From CAAFZY01 sp964410325 (lineage in GTDB: Bacteria > Pseudomonadota > Alphaproteobacteria > RF32 > CAG-239), in assembly GCA_964410325.1 (NCBI GenBank), contig CAYPFN010000001.1:77163-141162 (forward strand): 64,000 bases of DNA, given 5' to 3'. The notes beneath the pieces were generated by a model, which worked only from the letters and a program-made list of their open reading frames with translations, ran no database searches and was not told where the DNA came from. The position numbers and the translations under genes are program-made. Of this stretch, positions 44,514 through 53,054 are shown piece after piece. Each line of letters starts with the position of its first letter. The first letter of the stretch is position 1.

Positions 44514-45125
44514 TTAGAATAAAGAGGCCTGCTTTTCGGTCTCGAGAACAGCTACTTTAATTTGTTCAAAACGGGATAAAAGCCTTTTCTTGTATTTTAA
44601 ACCACGAGAGGGGATCTTCGAATGGTAATCCATGGCGGCTTTTTGCCAATCGCCGCACCGGTTATAAAGTTTAGTTAAAAATTTGGCGCTGTATTCCACG
44701 TTTGTATCCGGATCAAGGGCTTCTTCTATAGTTTTAAAAGCTTTGCCGTGATATTTTAAATTGATTTGCATGCAGCCAACGTCAATGTTGTGAATGCCTT
44801 TTTCCTGAAGTTGCTTAACTTTGGCAACAGCTTCTTCTTTTGTATTAAAATAATAACCTTTGCCGTTGACATTAATTGTCCAGGGCCAAGAAACAATTTC
44901 ACGCTGCGTGTCATTCCAGCGGCCAGTTTCAACACTTGAAATTGTTTGCAACAGATGTTCTTTAATTCCATATTTTTCCTCCATACGCGCCGCCGAAAGC
45001 GAACACATCTCTGCAACTTCAACCTTAATTGAGGAAGATGATTCGGTTTCATATTCTTTTTGGGCTTTAAGAGGATGGACAATAACTAAAGAAACAATCA
45101 ATAAAAAAAGAATTTTTCTCAGCAC
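44514..45125 (-). CDS. Periplasmic lytic transglycosylase (SLT domain)
   Basis: Cuts the MurNAc-GlcNAc bond of peptidoglycan. A signal peptide ends near LKAQ, and one SLT domain fills about 38-190: the catalytic Glu66 in SSVETGRW, then WPWTINVNGKGYYF and NIDVGCMQINLKYH. 203 residues. This short form resembles the VirB1/TrbN-like group, but no secretion genes are nearby, so a cell-wall role is more likely. Confidence 0.9.
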   Translation of the reverse strand: MLRKILFLLIVSLVIVHPLKAQKEYETESSSSIKVEVAEMCSLSAARMEEKYGIKEHLLQTISSVETGRWNDTQREIVSWPWTINVNGKGYYFNTKEEAVAKVKQLQEKGIHNIDVGCMQINLKYHGKAFKTIEEALDPDTNVEYSAKFLTKLYNRCGDWQKAAMDYHSKIPSRGLKYKKRLLSRFEQIKVAVLETEKQASLF

Positions 45126-45250
45126 AGTAAAAAATTATCCTATCTTCCCAACTTTAGGCAGAGAATTTCCCTCGTAAACAGATTTCCATCCTACCAACCA
45201 AAGAACTAATTCCTTGGAAGACCTAAAGAAGGGTGTTAAACAAATTTTAA

Positions 45251-45277
45251 TTTCTGTTAAAAACATATTAACAGAAA
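45251..45277. repeat. Perfect AT-rich inverted repeat
   Basis: TTTCTGTTAA / TTAACAGAAA, 10 bp each arm, 7-base spacer, between the convergently placed 3' end of the amidohydrolase gene and the start of the transglycosylase gene. No U run, so either a weak terminator or a regulator-binding site. Confidence 0.5.
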
Positions 45278-45309
45278 TCACATTTTGTAGCTAAGTAGCA
45301 TATTTTTTT

Positions 45310-46230
45310 TTAAAAATCTAGTAGTTTTTTTGCAAATTCTTGAATGGAGCTGTTTATATCCGAACTAACTTTTTGAAAATGTGAATTTTTCTTTAGAAAA
45401 ATTTCCTCTGCATAAATTTTCCGATTAATTTCTATTTGCATGGTATAAATTTTTTTGCGCGGCTGACAGTAATTGAATGTTGTGAAAGCGCCAGAATACG
45501 GGATGTTTGCTGTTACGGTGTAGCCGAAACGGCTTAGGGTGTTTTGCAGAAATGCCGTATATTCAGTCGGACAGCTTTGTGAAAATAAATCTCCTAAACA
45601 AAAATCAATGTGCGGGCTGTCTGGAATAATATTACAAATTTTTGAGGGCATGGAATGGCAGTCAAGGATGCAGCAAAAGCCGAATTTTTTGGCGCATTTG
45701 TTGATAAGTTGCTGGAGGCGCTTGTGATATATGTCATAGACATTTTTAATCCGCTCTTGCACTTCCTGATAAGACAACAGACCGTCATAGATGGGCCGGT
45801 TTGCCACGTCTATACGATGGATAAGCCCTAAACCAAATCGACAGCGATTGTTTTCAATAGCGATTTTATCTTCTGGATAGTTATAAAACATTTTGGCATC
45901 AACTTCGATTTTATCCCGATTGACATCAATAAAAGATCGGGCCACATTCATGCATAAAACCGGAATACCGCCTTCGGCAAGTGGCCAGACTAATTCGTCG
46001 ACAAATAAATCTTCATTGCTGCGTAATTGTTCTTCGGTTAAGGCGACGTTTTGTAAAAATTCTTCGGGGAAATAACGTCCGGCATGTGGCACGGAAATAA
46101 CGACTGGATATCGGATATCAGAAGTTCCGACTTCCCTGTATATAGTTATTTTTTTGTAATCTATCTTAAAAGCGCATGGTTTGACAGGCAATGTTTGTTC
46201 CCTTTCAATCAGGCTGAAATTATAGGACAT
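45310..46230 (-). CDS. N-formylglutamate amidohydrolase family protein
   Basis: Zinc amidohydrolase related to HutG/N-formylglutamate deformylase. Motifs: VISVPHAGRYFPEEF, RSNEDLFVDELVWPL, NVARSFIDVNRDK, ILDCHSMPS with metal and catalytic residues, and QIEINRKIYA. 306 residues. No other histidine-degradation gene is in the window, so the true substrate may differ. Ribosome site not strong; ATG at 46230 fits the family start. Confidence 0.9.
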   Translation of the reverse strand: MSYNFSLIEREQTLPVKPCAFKIDYKKITIYREVGTSDIRYPVVISVPHAGRYFPEEFLQNVALTEEQLRSNEDLFVDELVWPLAEGGIPVLCMNVARSFIDVNRDKIEVDAKMFYNYPEDKIAIENNRCRFGLGLIHRIDVANRPIYDGLLSYQEVQERIKNVYDIYHKRLQQLINKCAKKFGFCCILDCHSMPSKICNIIPDSPHIDFCLGDLFSQSCPTEYTAFLQNTLSRFGYTVTANIPYSGAFTTFNYCQPRKKIYTMQIEINRKIYAEEIFLKKNSHFQKVSSDINSSIQEFAKKLLDF

Positions 46231-46284
46231 AAGTCTTAACTTTTTATAAAAAGCAAAAAAGTTTTAAAAATAATAAAAAATAGC

Positions 46285-46313
46285 TTGCCAAATGCTTTTT
46301 GTTGTGTTAGTTA
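46285..46313 (+). promoter_or_regulatory. Promoter of the tRNA-Val pair
   Basis: TTGCCA, 17-base spacer, TAGTTA; tRNA begins 14 bases further on. Confidence 0.45.
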
Positions 46314-46326
46314 AGCTACTACTTTC

Positions 46327-46403
<77 letters not shown>

Positions 46404-46408
46404 TTTTG

Positions 46409-46430
46409 ACCGGCGATGAGCCGGTTCTTT
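46409..46430 (+). terminator. Hairpin between the two tRNA-Val genes
   Basis: Stem ACCGGC / GCCGGT, 5-base loop, then TCTTT. Weak U tract; it may be a partial terminator or a processing signal. Confidence 0.55.
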
Positions 46431-46451
46431 ATTGGATTAATTCTATTTTCA

Positions 46452-46528
46452 GGGTGTGTAGCTCAGTTGGTTAGAGCGCTGCGTTCACATCGCAGAGGTC
46501 ACAAGTTCGAGTCTTGTCATACCCACCA
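46452..46528 (+). tRNA. tRNA-Val (anticodon CAC)
   Basis: 77 nt with encoded CCA, nearly identical to the preceding tRNA except the anticodon arm CTGCG-TTCACAT-CGCAG. The two are tandem duplicates that diverged in the anticodon. Confidence 0.96.
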
Positions 46529-46535
46529 ATTAAGT

Positions 46536-46561
46536 AAGCCGGCGTGAAGTCGGTTTTTTTA
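46536..46561 (+). terminator. Terminator after the tRNA-Val pair
   Basis: Stem AAGCCGGC / GTCGGTTT (with G-U pairs) and a run of seven T. Confidence 0.75.
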
Positions 46562-46648
46562 TAGCAGGTATAAAGAATCAGCATTAAGGCTCAAACTTAT
46601 AAATTTTTAATATAGGGCTGATGTATACAGGATATTTATTTGGTTGAT

Positions 46649-47563
46649 TTACAACCCTATAAGATTTTGGGCATAATCTTTGGCATTAAAGACATCTAAA
46701 TCTTCAATTTTTTCACCGATGCCTATGAAATAAACTGGCGTTGGGTATTCTTCGGCAACGGCTGCCAAAATCCCGCCTTTGGCTGAACCGTCAAGTTTGG
46801 TAATGACTAAGCCGTCAATATTAACCATATCTTTGAAAATTTGAACTTGCGAAACGGTATTTTGACCGGTGGTAGCATCAAGGGTTAATAAAGTTTTGTG
46901 CGGAGCTTCTGGTATGACTTTTTTAATCACGCGGATAATTTTTTTTAATTCATCCATTAAGCCGTTTTTGTTTTGCAAACGGCCGGCTGTGTCAATAAAA
47001 ACAACGTCATCTCCAGCTTTAATGGCGGCGTTTAGGCCATCATAACACAAACCAGCACTGTCGCAGCCAGCAGCACCGGAAAATACCCGAATCGAAGAGC
47101 GCTCGCCCCAGGTTTGTAATTGCTCGACTGCGGCGGCACGAAAGGTGTCGGCGGCGATGAAAGAAACCTGCTTGCCGGCGGTTTTGAGTTTGGCGGCCAG
47201 TTTGCCGATAGTGGTGGTTTTTCCGGCACCGTTAACGCCGACCATTAAAATAACATAGGGTGGTTTTGGTGCTTCAACTTTAAATTCAGCTTCACAGGAT
47301 TTTAGAATTTCGGCAATATCTTCAGCAAGCGTTTGTTTAATTTCTTCTTCCGAACTTTCTTTATTCAAGCGTTTTTTTGCAAAAGCGGCGATGATTTTGG
47401 CAGAGGCTTTGACACCCATGTCCGCGCTGATGAGGAGTTCTTCCAACTCTTCTAAGGTTTGTGCGTCAACTTTGCGTTTGGTGAAAATGTCACTAATTCC
47501 GTCGCTGATTTTAGCGGAGGTTTTTTTTAAGCTTAATCCGAGTTTTTGAAAAAAATTAACCAT
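46649..47563 (-). CDS. ftsY: Signal recognition particle receptor FtsY
   Basis: GTPase that receives SRP-ribosome complexes at the inner membrane. NG domain only: P-loop GVNGAGKTTTIGKLAAKL, DTFRAAAVEQL, DTAGRLQNKNGLMDEL, TKLDGSAKGG and the end IGEKIEDLDVF. 304 residues; the acidic N-terminal A domain of E. coli FtsY is absent, as in many alphaproteobacteria. It overlaps mtaB by 8 bp. Confidence 0.97.
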   Translation of the reverse strand: MVNFFQKLGLSLKKTSAKISDGISDIFTKRKVDAQTLEELEELLISADMGVKASAKIIAAFAKKRLNKESSEEEIKQTLAEDIAEILKSCEAEFKVEAPKPPYVILMVGVNGAGKTTTIGKLAAKLKTAGKQVSFIAADTFRAAAVEQLQTWGERSSIRVFSGAAGCDSAGLCYDGLNAAIKAGDDVVFIDTAGRLQNKNGLMDELKKIIRVIKKVIPEAPHKTLLTLDATTGQNTVSQVQIFKDMVNIDGLVITKLDGSAKGGILAAVAEEYPTPVYFIGIGEKIEDLDVFNAKDYAQNLIGL

Positions 47564-48599
47564 TCTGTTCCTCTCTTTTGCTTCTTAAAATTTTAGCACG
47601 GCGCCGGCGTTCTTCCATGTCAATCTGTGGTAGGCGGGCGGCTGGCGTCCCGGGGCGTTCTGAATATGGAAAAACGTGCAGACGGTCAATGCCGGCCTCA
47701 TCTACCAATTTGCAGGTATTGTTAAAGGCTTCCAGACTTTCGGTTGGAAAGCCACAGATAAAGTCGGCACCGAAAGTGGCTTCCGGACGGACAGCACGTA
47801 TTTTTTTGCATAATATAATAACATCTTCGCGGCGGTGGCGGCGACCCATGCGTTTTAAAATCAGATTATCTCCGGATTGCGCCGATAAATGAAAATGCGG
47901 ATATATGTTTGAGTATTTACCGATTATTTCGATAAAATCTTCGTCGACGGCGGCCGGGTCTAACGAACCAAACTGCAGTGACGGCAATTCCGGAATTTGT
48001 TCCAGAATATGTCTGACTAATACGCTAAATGACGGTTTATAAGAGCAAGCATCTACGCCAGTTAGGCAAATTTCATCAAAACCTTGCCGCAACAGAGTTT
48101 TTATCTGGCAGATAATTTCCTCTTCTGGCACAGAACGATTGCTACCGCGGGCAAACGGAATGATGCAGTAAGTGCAACGGTGGTCGCAGCCTTGCTGAAT
48201 TTGTACAAATGCGCGTTGGCGTCCTTCAAAACCAGTAATCAGAAAATGATCATAATCATCATAAGCAAAAATATCGCCGACGATGGTTTTTTCGCTTATG
48301 TCTCCGGCAAGATATTTTTCAATTTCGGCTTTCTCTTTGTTGCCGAGGATGAGGTTAACTTCTGGCATGTTGGCAAATTTTGAGGCGTTAATTTGGGCGG
48401 CACAGCCGGTCACGACGATTTTGGCCTGCGGATTTTCTTTACGAAGTTTACGTACCGCCTGTCGGCATTGGCGTTCGGCCTCGCCAGTTACGGCGCAGGT
48501 GTTGATGATAATCAAATTATCAACATTTTTGAATTTTTCTTTTAAAATTTCAGATTCAAAGCTATTTATCCGACAGCCAAAAGTGACGACTTCTACCAT
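47556..48599 (-). CDS. mtaB: MtaB-type tRNA t6A37 methylthiotransferase
   Basis: Radical-SAM enzyme that makes ms2t6A at position 37 of ANN-decoding tRNAs. N-terminal UPF0004 domain with cysteines in TFGCRIN, INTCAVT and TGCAAQ; the radical-SAM cluster CDHRCTYC at about 143-150. The protein ends at 347 residues just after the radical-SAM domain, so the C-terminal TRAM domain is missing or very short. tsaB (t6A synthesis) is in the same window. Overlaps ftsY. Confidence 0.92.
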   Translation of the reverse strand: MVEVVTFGCRINSFESEILKEKFKNVDNLIIINTCAVTGEAERQCRQAVRKLRKENPQAKIVVTGCAAQINASKFANMPEVNLILGNKEKAEIEKYLAGDISEKTIVGDIFAYDDYDHFLITGFEGRQRAFVQIQQGCDHRCTYCIIPFARGSNRSVPEEEIICQIKTLLRQGFDEICLTGVDACSYKPSFSVLVRHILEQIPELPSLQFGSLDPAAVDEDFIEIIGKYSNIYPHFHLSAQSGDNLILKRMGRRHRREDVIILCKKIRAVRPEATFGADFICGFPTESLEAFNNTCKLVDEAGIDRLHVFPYSERPGTPAARLPQIDMEERRRRAKILRSKREEQNG

Positions 48600-48713
48600 A
48601 TTGTTTCCTTTATTTGTATGCCTGGCACTATATAAGGAAAATTTTGTGTTTGCAATTTAATTTTGCGCTTTTATAATCAGATCTGGCAAAATGATTATTT
48701 AAAGAGGTTTCTT

Positions 48714-49196
48714 ATGGTAAAAAAAATCGCTCTTGTTTTGGCAACGTTTTTTGGTTCGGGTTTGGCTCCTAAAGCTCCGGGAACTTTTGGTTCGTTGGCA
48801 ACTTTGCCTTTGGCTTTTATTATGATATATTTTTTTGGTCGTAGCGGTGTTTTTTATGCGGCATTGGTTAGCTTTTTTATTGGTGTTTGGGCAATTCATC
48901 AAATAATTAAGGACTGTGATGAAAAAGATCCTTCCAAGGTGGTGATTGATGAAACTGCCGGTCAGTTGGTAACCTTTTTATTGGTAGCTCCGCAATTGCG
49001 GCATAATCTGTCGCTTGAGGCATTGGGCATTTATATTGCGGGTTTCGGGTTGTTTCGCTTTTTTGATATTTTGAAGATGGGGCCAGTTAAATGGGCTGAT
49101 AGCAAGTTGAAAAATGCTTGGGGTGTCATGCTGGATGATGTTTTCGCTGGTCTTTTTGCTGCAATTGTTCTGCTGTTGCTGGCTAATCGTTTTTAA
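48714..49196 (+). CDS. pgpA: Phosphatidylglycerophosphatase A
   Basis: Dephosphorylates phosphatidylglycerophosphate to phosphatidylglycerol. ATG at 48714 with AGAGG upstream gives 160 residues: GLAPKAPGTFGSLATLPL, DPSKVVIDETAGQLV (the conserved acidic motif) and FDILKMGPVKWAD, with four hydrophobic segments. Divergent from mtaB. Confidence 0.95.
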   Translation: MVKKIALVLATFFGSGLAPKAPGTFGSLATLPLAFIMIYFFGRSGVFYAALVSFFIGVWAIHQIIKDCDEKDPSKVVIDETAGQLVTFLLVAPQLRHNLSLEALGIYIAGFGLFRFFDILKMGPVKWADSKLKNAWGVMLDDVFAGLFAAIVLLLLANRF

Positions 49197-49258
49197 ATCT
49201 TATTTTATGATATCTTTGTTTGCAAGGTCGCGGTTGGCAACTGATTAAATGCAGATTT

Positions 49259-50227
49259 CTATTTTTTATGACGAATTTTTTGGATCCAATGTTGCACATT
49301 GCGATTGTGTTCATTTAAACTTCGGGCAAAATTGTGTCCGCCTTTGCCGTCAGCCACAAAATAAAGATAAGGCGTATCTTCTGGATGTGCGGCTGCTTCC
49401 AAAGAGCTTAAACCGGGATTGCAAATCGGTGCTGGGGGTAGACCAGCATATTTATAAGTGTTAAAAGGACTGTCTACGGACAAGTCTTTTCTTTTTAAAG
49501 GACGCCCAAGCTCCCTTTGCCCCATGGTTAAAGCATAAATTACGGTTGGGTCGGTTTGCAAAAGCATGTTTTTATTTAAACGATTGATAAAAACCGAAGA
49601 TACTTTGCCGCGTTCTGTATCGACAGCGGTTTCTTTTTCGATGATTGAGGCCAAGATAACCAATTCCTGCGACGAATCCAGCGGCAGGTTTTCAGCCCGA
49701 TTTTGCCAGGCGGATTTGACGGCTTGTTTCATGGCCTGTTTAGCGTTTTTAATGATTTGATTACGGGATGCCCCTTTATGAAAACTGTAAGTTTCCGGCA
49801 AGAGTTCGCCTTCGGCTGCAGGCTCGCTGATATCGCCGCTTAAAAGAGGGTGATTGGCAATCAGCTGCAGCATTTGTGCGCTGGTTAAGCCTTCGGCCAA
49901 TGTTAAACGGTGCAACACAACTTTGCCGTCGGCTATGTTTTGTAAAACATCCAACAGCGACATTCCCGGTTTGATGTTATATTCACCGGCTTTGAGGCGC
50001 GAATCATAACCATAAAAGCGGGCGCTTAAACGTACTAAAAGCGGATGGCGGACAGCATTTTGTTCCGTTAAGGCCGTAGCCAGTGAACGTATGCCACTTC
50101 CTGGTTTTAATTCAATTGTTAGCGGCGCAGTCAATGGCAACGGCTGACGGATTTCCCGAATCAGTTGAAAACCGGCAACTGTTAAGACCAGAATCCCCAG
50201 TAAACATAAGATTAAAAACTTTTTCAT
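49259..50227 (-). CDS. mltG: Endolytic peptidoglycan transglycosylase MltG
   Basis: Inner-membrane enzyme that cuts nascent glycan strands. One N-terminal membrane helix (about 4-22), a LysM-like region (LKPGSGIRSLATALTE), then the YceG domain with LPETYSF, the catalytic glutamate in SIIEKETA, TDPTVIYAL and the end SLNEHNRNV. 322 residues. Usually next to fabF/acpP; here it stands alone, convergent with pgpA. Confidence 0.96.
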   Translation of the reverse strand: MKKFLILCLLGILVLTVAGFQLIREIRQPLPLTAPLTIELKPGSGIRSLATALTEQNAVRHPLLVRLSARFYGYDSRLKAGEYNIKPGMSLLDVLQNIADGKVVLHRLTLAEGLTSAQMLQLIANHPLLSGDISEPAAEGELLPETYSFHKGASRNQIIKNAKQAMKQAVKSAWQNRAENLPLDSSQELVILASIIEKETAVDTERGKVSSVFINRLNKNMLLQTDPTVIYALTMGQRELGRPLKRKDLSVDSPFNTYKYAGLPPAPICNPGLSSLEAAAHPEDTPYLYFVADGKGGHNFARSLNEHNRNVQHWIQKIRHKK

Positions 50228-50341
50228 TCTTTTTTCCTTTGGTGTTTAAGTTACCAGAGGCGGAAAGCAAAGTCAAGCCTGCCACAGAAAGGAGTTTTTT
50301 TTAAGTCAGAGTCTTTGAGATGGAAAAAGAAGGGTAAGTAT

Positions 50342-50547
50342 TTAAAAAATAGTCTGTTTTTCCGACTGTTCAGCTTGGGTAATAACAGATTTTAAATCTA
50401 TGCCGACGGCAGAGACCCACATCAGCAATGTTCTTAAAGTCGGGCTGTTTTTTTATCTACAATCAAGGTGAGTGCCATACGGCTTAATCCGGTTTCTTTA
50501 GAAATTTGCGACTTGGAAATATTGCGGGAAATTCTTTGTTTTTTGTT
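50342..50547 (-). pseudogene. Remnant of a small HTH (Xre/antitoxin-type) gene, frameshifted
   Basis: On the minus strand two adjacent frames together read like the C-terminal part of a helix-turn-helix addiction-module regulator: NISKSQISKETGLSRMALTL in one frame, then SPTLRTLLMWVSAVGIDLKS in the next, ending at 50342. The switch falls in a run of seven T/A (50448-50454); one more base would join them through DKKNSPTLRTLL. There is no start codon: a stop directly precedes the open part. No toxin gene remains. The rest of 50228-50582 holds nothing else except the terminator hairpin. Confidence 0.7.
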
Positions 50548-50554
50548 TTAATCT

Positions 50555-50583
50555 ATACCCCCTGCAAAACAGGGGGTATCTTT
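50555..50583. terminator. Strong hairpin downstream of accD
   Basis: Perfect 10-bp stem ATACCCCCTG / CAGGGGGTAT, 5-base loop, 3 bases past the accD stop on the minus strand. The minus-strand side lacks a good U run, the plus side has CTTTTA. Confidence 0.7.
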
Positions 50584-51449
50584 TATTGTGCTATCGGCTG
50601 GCGGTTTTTGTTTGTCAGAACGGTTAAAATTTTAACCAGCTCTTCTTTCATGTGAGATCGATCAACCACAACGTCAACCATACCATGTTTTTTTAAATAT
50701 TCGGCACGCTGAAAGTCATCCGGAAGTTTTTCGCGAATCGTCTGTTCAATAACACGGCGGCCGGCAAAGCCGATCATGCAACCTTTTTCAGCTATGTTTA
50801 TATCGCCCAGCATGGCAAAAGATGCGGAAACGCCACCGGTGGTCGGATCGGCCAAAATGGAGATGAAAGGAATCCCATGTTCTTTAAGCATGTTTACCGC
50901 TGCCGTTGTGCGCGCCATTTGCATTAAAGATAAAATACCTTCCTGCATACGTGCGCCACCGGATGATGCGACTGTAATCAGCGGAATTTTCTTTTTTAAT
51001 GCCAATTCGGCAGCTGTAACAATGCCTTCGCCGACAGCAGTACCCATTGAGCCGCCCATAAAAGAAAAGTCCATAACCGCTACAACCGAATCGATACCGC
51101 CGATTTTGCCGGAGGCCACTTTAATAGCATCTTCACTGCCAGTGGATTTTCGATAAGTGCGCAAACGATCGGTATAACGCTGCGAGTCTTTAAATTTCAA
51201 TGGGTCATCAATCATTTCTGGAAGGATAATTTCATGATATTTTTCATTGTCAAATAACATTTTCAGGCGTTTGTCGACATACAAACGCAGATGATGCCCG
51301 CAAGAAGTGCAGACATACATAGATTTTTTTAGTTCCTTGGAAAACAGCATCTGATTACAGGCCGGACATTTGACCCATAAATTGTCGGCAATTTCCTTAG
51401 GCGTCGTCTTTTGAATTTTGGGACGAACAATATCGGTAAACCAATTCAT
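50583..51449 (-). CDS. accD: Acetyl-CoA carboxylase carboxyltransferase, beta subunit
   Basis: Transfers carboxyl from biotin to acetyl-CoA, first step of fatty-acid synthesis, with AccA. Zinc ribbon CPAC and CTSC near the N-terminus; the crotonase-fold core with SGGARMQEGILSLMQM and DPTTGGVSASFAMLGD. 288 residues. In many alphaproteobacteria trpF-trpB-trpA precede accD; here lapA comes directly before it, 13 bp away. Confidence 0.97.
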   Translation of the reverse strand: MNWFTDIVRPKIQKTTPKEIADNLWVKCPACNQMLFSKELKKSMYVCTSCGHHLRLYVDKRLKMLFDNEKYHEIILPEMIDDPLKFKDSQRYTDRLRTYRKSTGSEDAIKVASGKIGGIDSVVAVMDFSFMGGSMGTAVGEGIVTAAELALKKKIPLITVASSGGARMQEGILSLMQMARTTAAVNMLKEHGIPFISILADPTTGGVSASFAMLGDINIAEKGCMIGFAGRRVIEQTIREKLPDDFQRAEYLKKHGMVDVVVDRSHMKEELVKILTVLTNKNRQPIAQ

Positions 51450-51462
51450 TTTTAATTATCAC

Positions 51463-51858
51463 CTATTCTTCATTATTTTTATTAAACGAGAAAAAAGCAG
51501 CCAATTTTTGTTTAAAAGGAACGGAAGGTTTCAGAGTTTCTTTTTGTTTTAAATTTTCAATGTTTTCCTGAAGGCTGGATACTTTCTCATGCAATTTTTC
51601 ATGCTCTTTGTTTAAAGCTTTATTAGTCTTTTTTTGCTGGCGAAGCTGTGCTCGGAGCGGCGCGTTGGATACAAAGGCGTCGAAACGTCCGAGCAAATAG
51701 CCGGCAAAAAACAATATCAGGATTAAAACGCTTAAAGAAACCGTAATGTCCAAATTAAAAGGTTTTAAATTGAACGTAGCAAAATCATTGTTGATGACAG
51801 CAAAAATAATAACAATGATAATCAGCGGAATTTCAATTAATCTTCTGATAAAATTCAT
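51463..51858 (-). CDS. LapA-domain (DUF1049) inner-membrane protein
   Basis: Two N-terminal membrane helices (about 8-27 and 38-58) with the DUF1049 pattern FAVINNDFATFNLKPF and FFAGYLLGRFDAF, then a cytoplasmic coiled coil (about 68-108). In E. coli LapA (YciS) is involved in LPS assembly control with LapB/FtsH; ftsH is in the same window but not linked. Lies between ihfB and accD, the conserved alphaproteobacterial place. Confidence 0.88.
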   Translation of the reverse strand: MNFIRRLIEIPLIIIVIIFAVINNDFATFNLKPFNLDITVSLSVLILILFFAGYLLGRFDAFVSNAPLRAQLRQQKKTNKALNKEHEKLHEKVSSLQENIENLKQKETLKPSVPFKQKLAAFFSFNKNNEE

Positions 51859-51925
51859 TTTTAAAGCCTCCCTGGTTCAAGCATGATCTTCGGCAGGATT
51901 TTCCTCTTAATTAAAGGTTAGGAAA

Positions 51926-52207
51926 TTATTTGCCGTTTAGCATTTCATGCAGTTCTTTTCCGGTTTTAAAATGTGCAATGTTACGCTCCTCAACCTGTAC
52001 TTTAGCACCGGTGCGCGGATTTTTGGCAATGCGTGGCGCGCGTTTGCGGACGGAGAATGCTCCGAAACCGCGGAATTCTACCCGATCGCCTTTTGCCAGC
52101 GCTTCGATAATCCGATCTAAAACGACGTTAACGATTCTTTCCACGTCTCTTAACATAAGATTAGGATTTTTTTGTGCGATTTTTTCAATTAATTCTGATT
52201 TAGTCAC
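51926..52207 (-). CDS. ihfB: Integration host factor, beta subunit
   Basis: DNA-bending nucleoid protein, partner of IhfA. 93 residues with the HU/IHF pattern: MTKSELIEKIAQKNP, the arm GDRVEFRGFGAFSVR and the beta-ribbon RAPRIAKNPRTGAKV with the conserved proline that intercalates DNA. First gene of the ihfB-lapA-accD string. Confidence 0.96.
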   Translation of the reverse strand: MTKSELIEKIAQKNPNLMLRDVERIVNVVLDRIIEALAKGDRVEFRGFGAFSVRKRAPRIAKNPRTGAKVQVEERNIAHFKTGKELHEMLNGK

Positions 52208-52294
52208 GTCTTCCTCGTATTTAATTTATTGTTAAAACATTTAATCACTTTATAAAAAGTACTTTTATTTTTCGGATATTTCTACCGTTATTTT

Positions 52295-52963
52295 TTATTT
52301 TACACAGACATCCGGCGCTTTTAAATATAAAGGTTTCGGAAAGTCTATGTTTTTATTATCGTATTTATTTATGCCGATAAGTGCCAGTTTGTCAATAGGC
52401 GGATTTAAAGGCATTTTCACAGCATGCAGGTTTAATCCACTCGGACGGCTTAAAAAACGCTCGGTGCCGTCGCCAGTAAGAGTTGCTTTTTTGTTGTTTA
52501 AATTATGGACAATATCTTCATAGAAAGCGGTCTTCGGCGGTTCAAGTTTGTTTAGCTGACGATCATAATATTGTACGTAATAGTCTTCACGCTTGGTTTC
52601 AATCAAAGCAACATTTATCTCCGCCAACTCATCAGGGGCAATGTCTGCGGCATAGGCATCAAAAGCGGAAACGCCGCAGACAGCCACCTCGGGGCAGGCT
52701 AAAGCAAAAGCCCGGGCGGCGGCAATGGATGAACGGACGCCGGTGAATGATCCTGGTCCGGTACAGACAACGGCCAGTTGCAGATCTTTGAATTGTAAGC
52801 CACGGTTTTCCAACAAGGTGCCGATGGCGGGAATTAAGGCTTCGGCTTGCCCGAAATCCATTTCTTTTATATATGAAGTTATTTTTGTACTGTTCTCAAA
52901 CAGTGCTACCGAACAAAAATTAACCGTTGTGTCAAAAGCCAGTGTGAACATTTTATCAACCAT
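52295..52963 (-). CDS. tsaB: tRNA threonylcarbamoyladenosine synthesis protein TsaB
   Basis: Non-catalytic partner of TsaD in t6A37 formation. ASKHA-type N-terminal fold: LAFDTTVNFCSVALFENS, the conserved VVCTGPGSFTGVRSSIAAAR at about 88-108 (quoted in part), and ALACPEVAVCGVSAFDA. 222 residues. The first ATG (52963) and one four codons later (52951) are both possible. Divergent from the PAS protein gene. Confidence 0.93.
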   Translation of the reverse strand: MVDKMFTLAFDTTVNFCSVALFENSTKITSYIKEMDFGQAEALIPAIGTLLENRGLQFKDLQLAVVCTGPGSFTGVRSSIAAARAFALACPEVAVCGVSAFDAYAADIAPDELAEINVALIETKREDYYVQYYDRQLNKLEPPKTAFYEDIVHNLNNKKATLTGDGTERFLSRPSGLNLHAVKMPLNPPIDKLALIGINKYDNKNIDFPKPLYLKAPDVCVK

Positions 52964-53054
52964 CTGAAAAAATTAAATTGCGTATTTACTTTTATAATAT
53001 AGAATCTACAAACAAACAACTGTTATTTCATTTAATTTAAGTTGAGATAAACGT

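Noticed and set aside
44514..45125. VirB1 component of a type IV secretion system
   Set aside because: The SLT domain is similar, but no virB/trb genes are near, so a general cell-wall lytic enzyme is the simpler reading.
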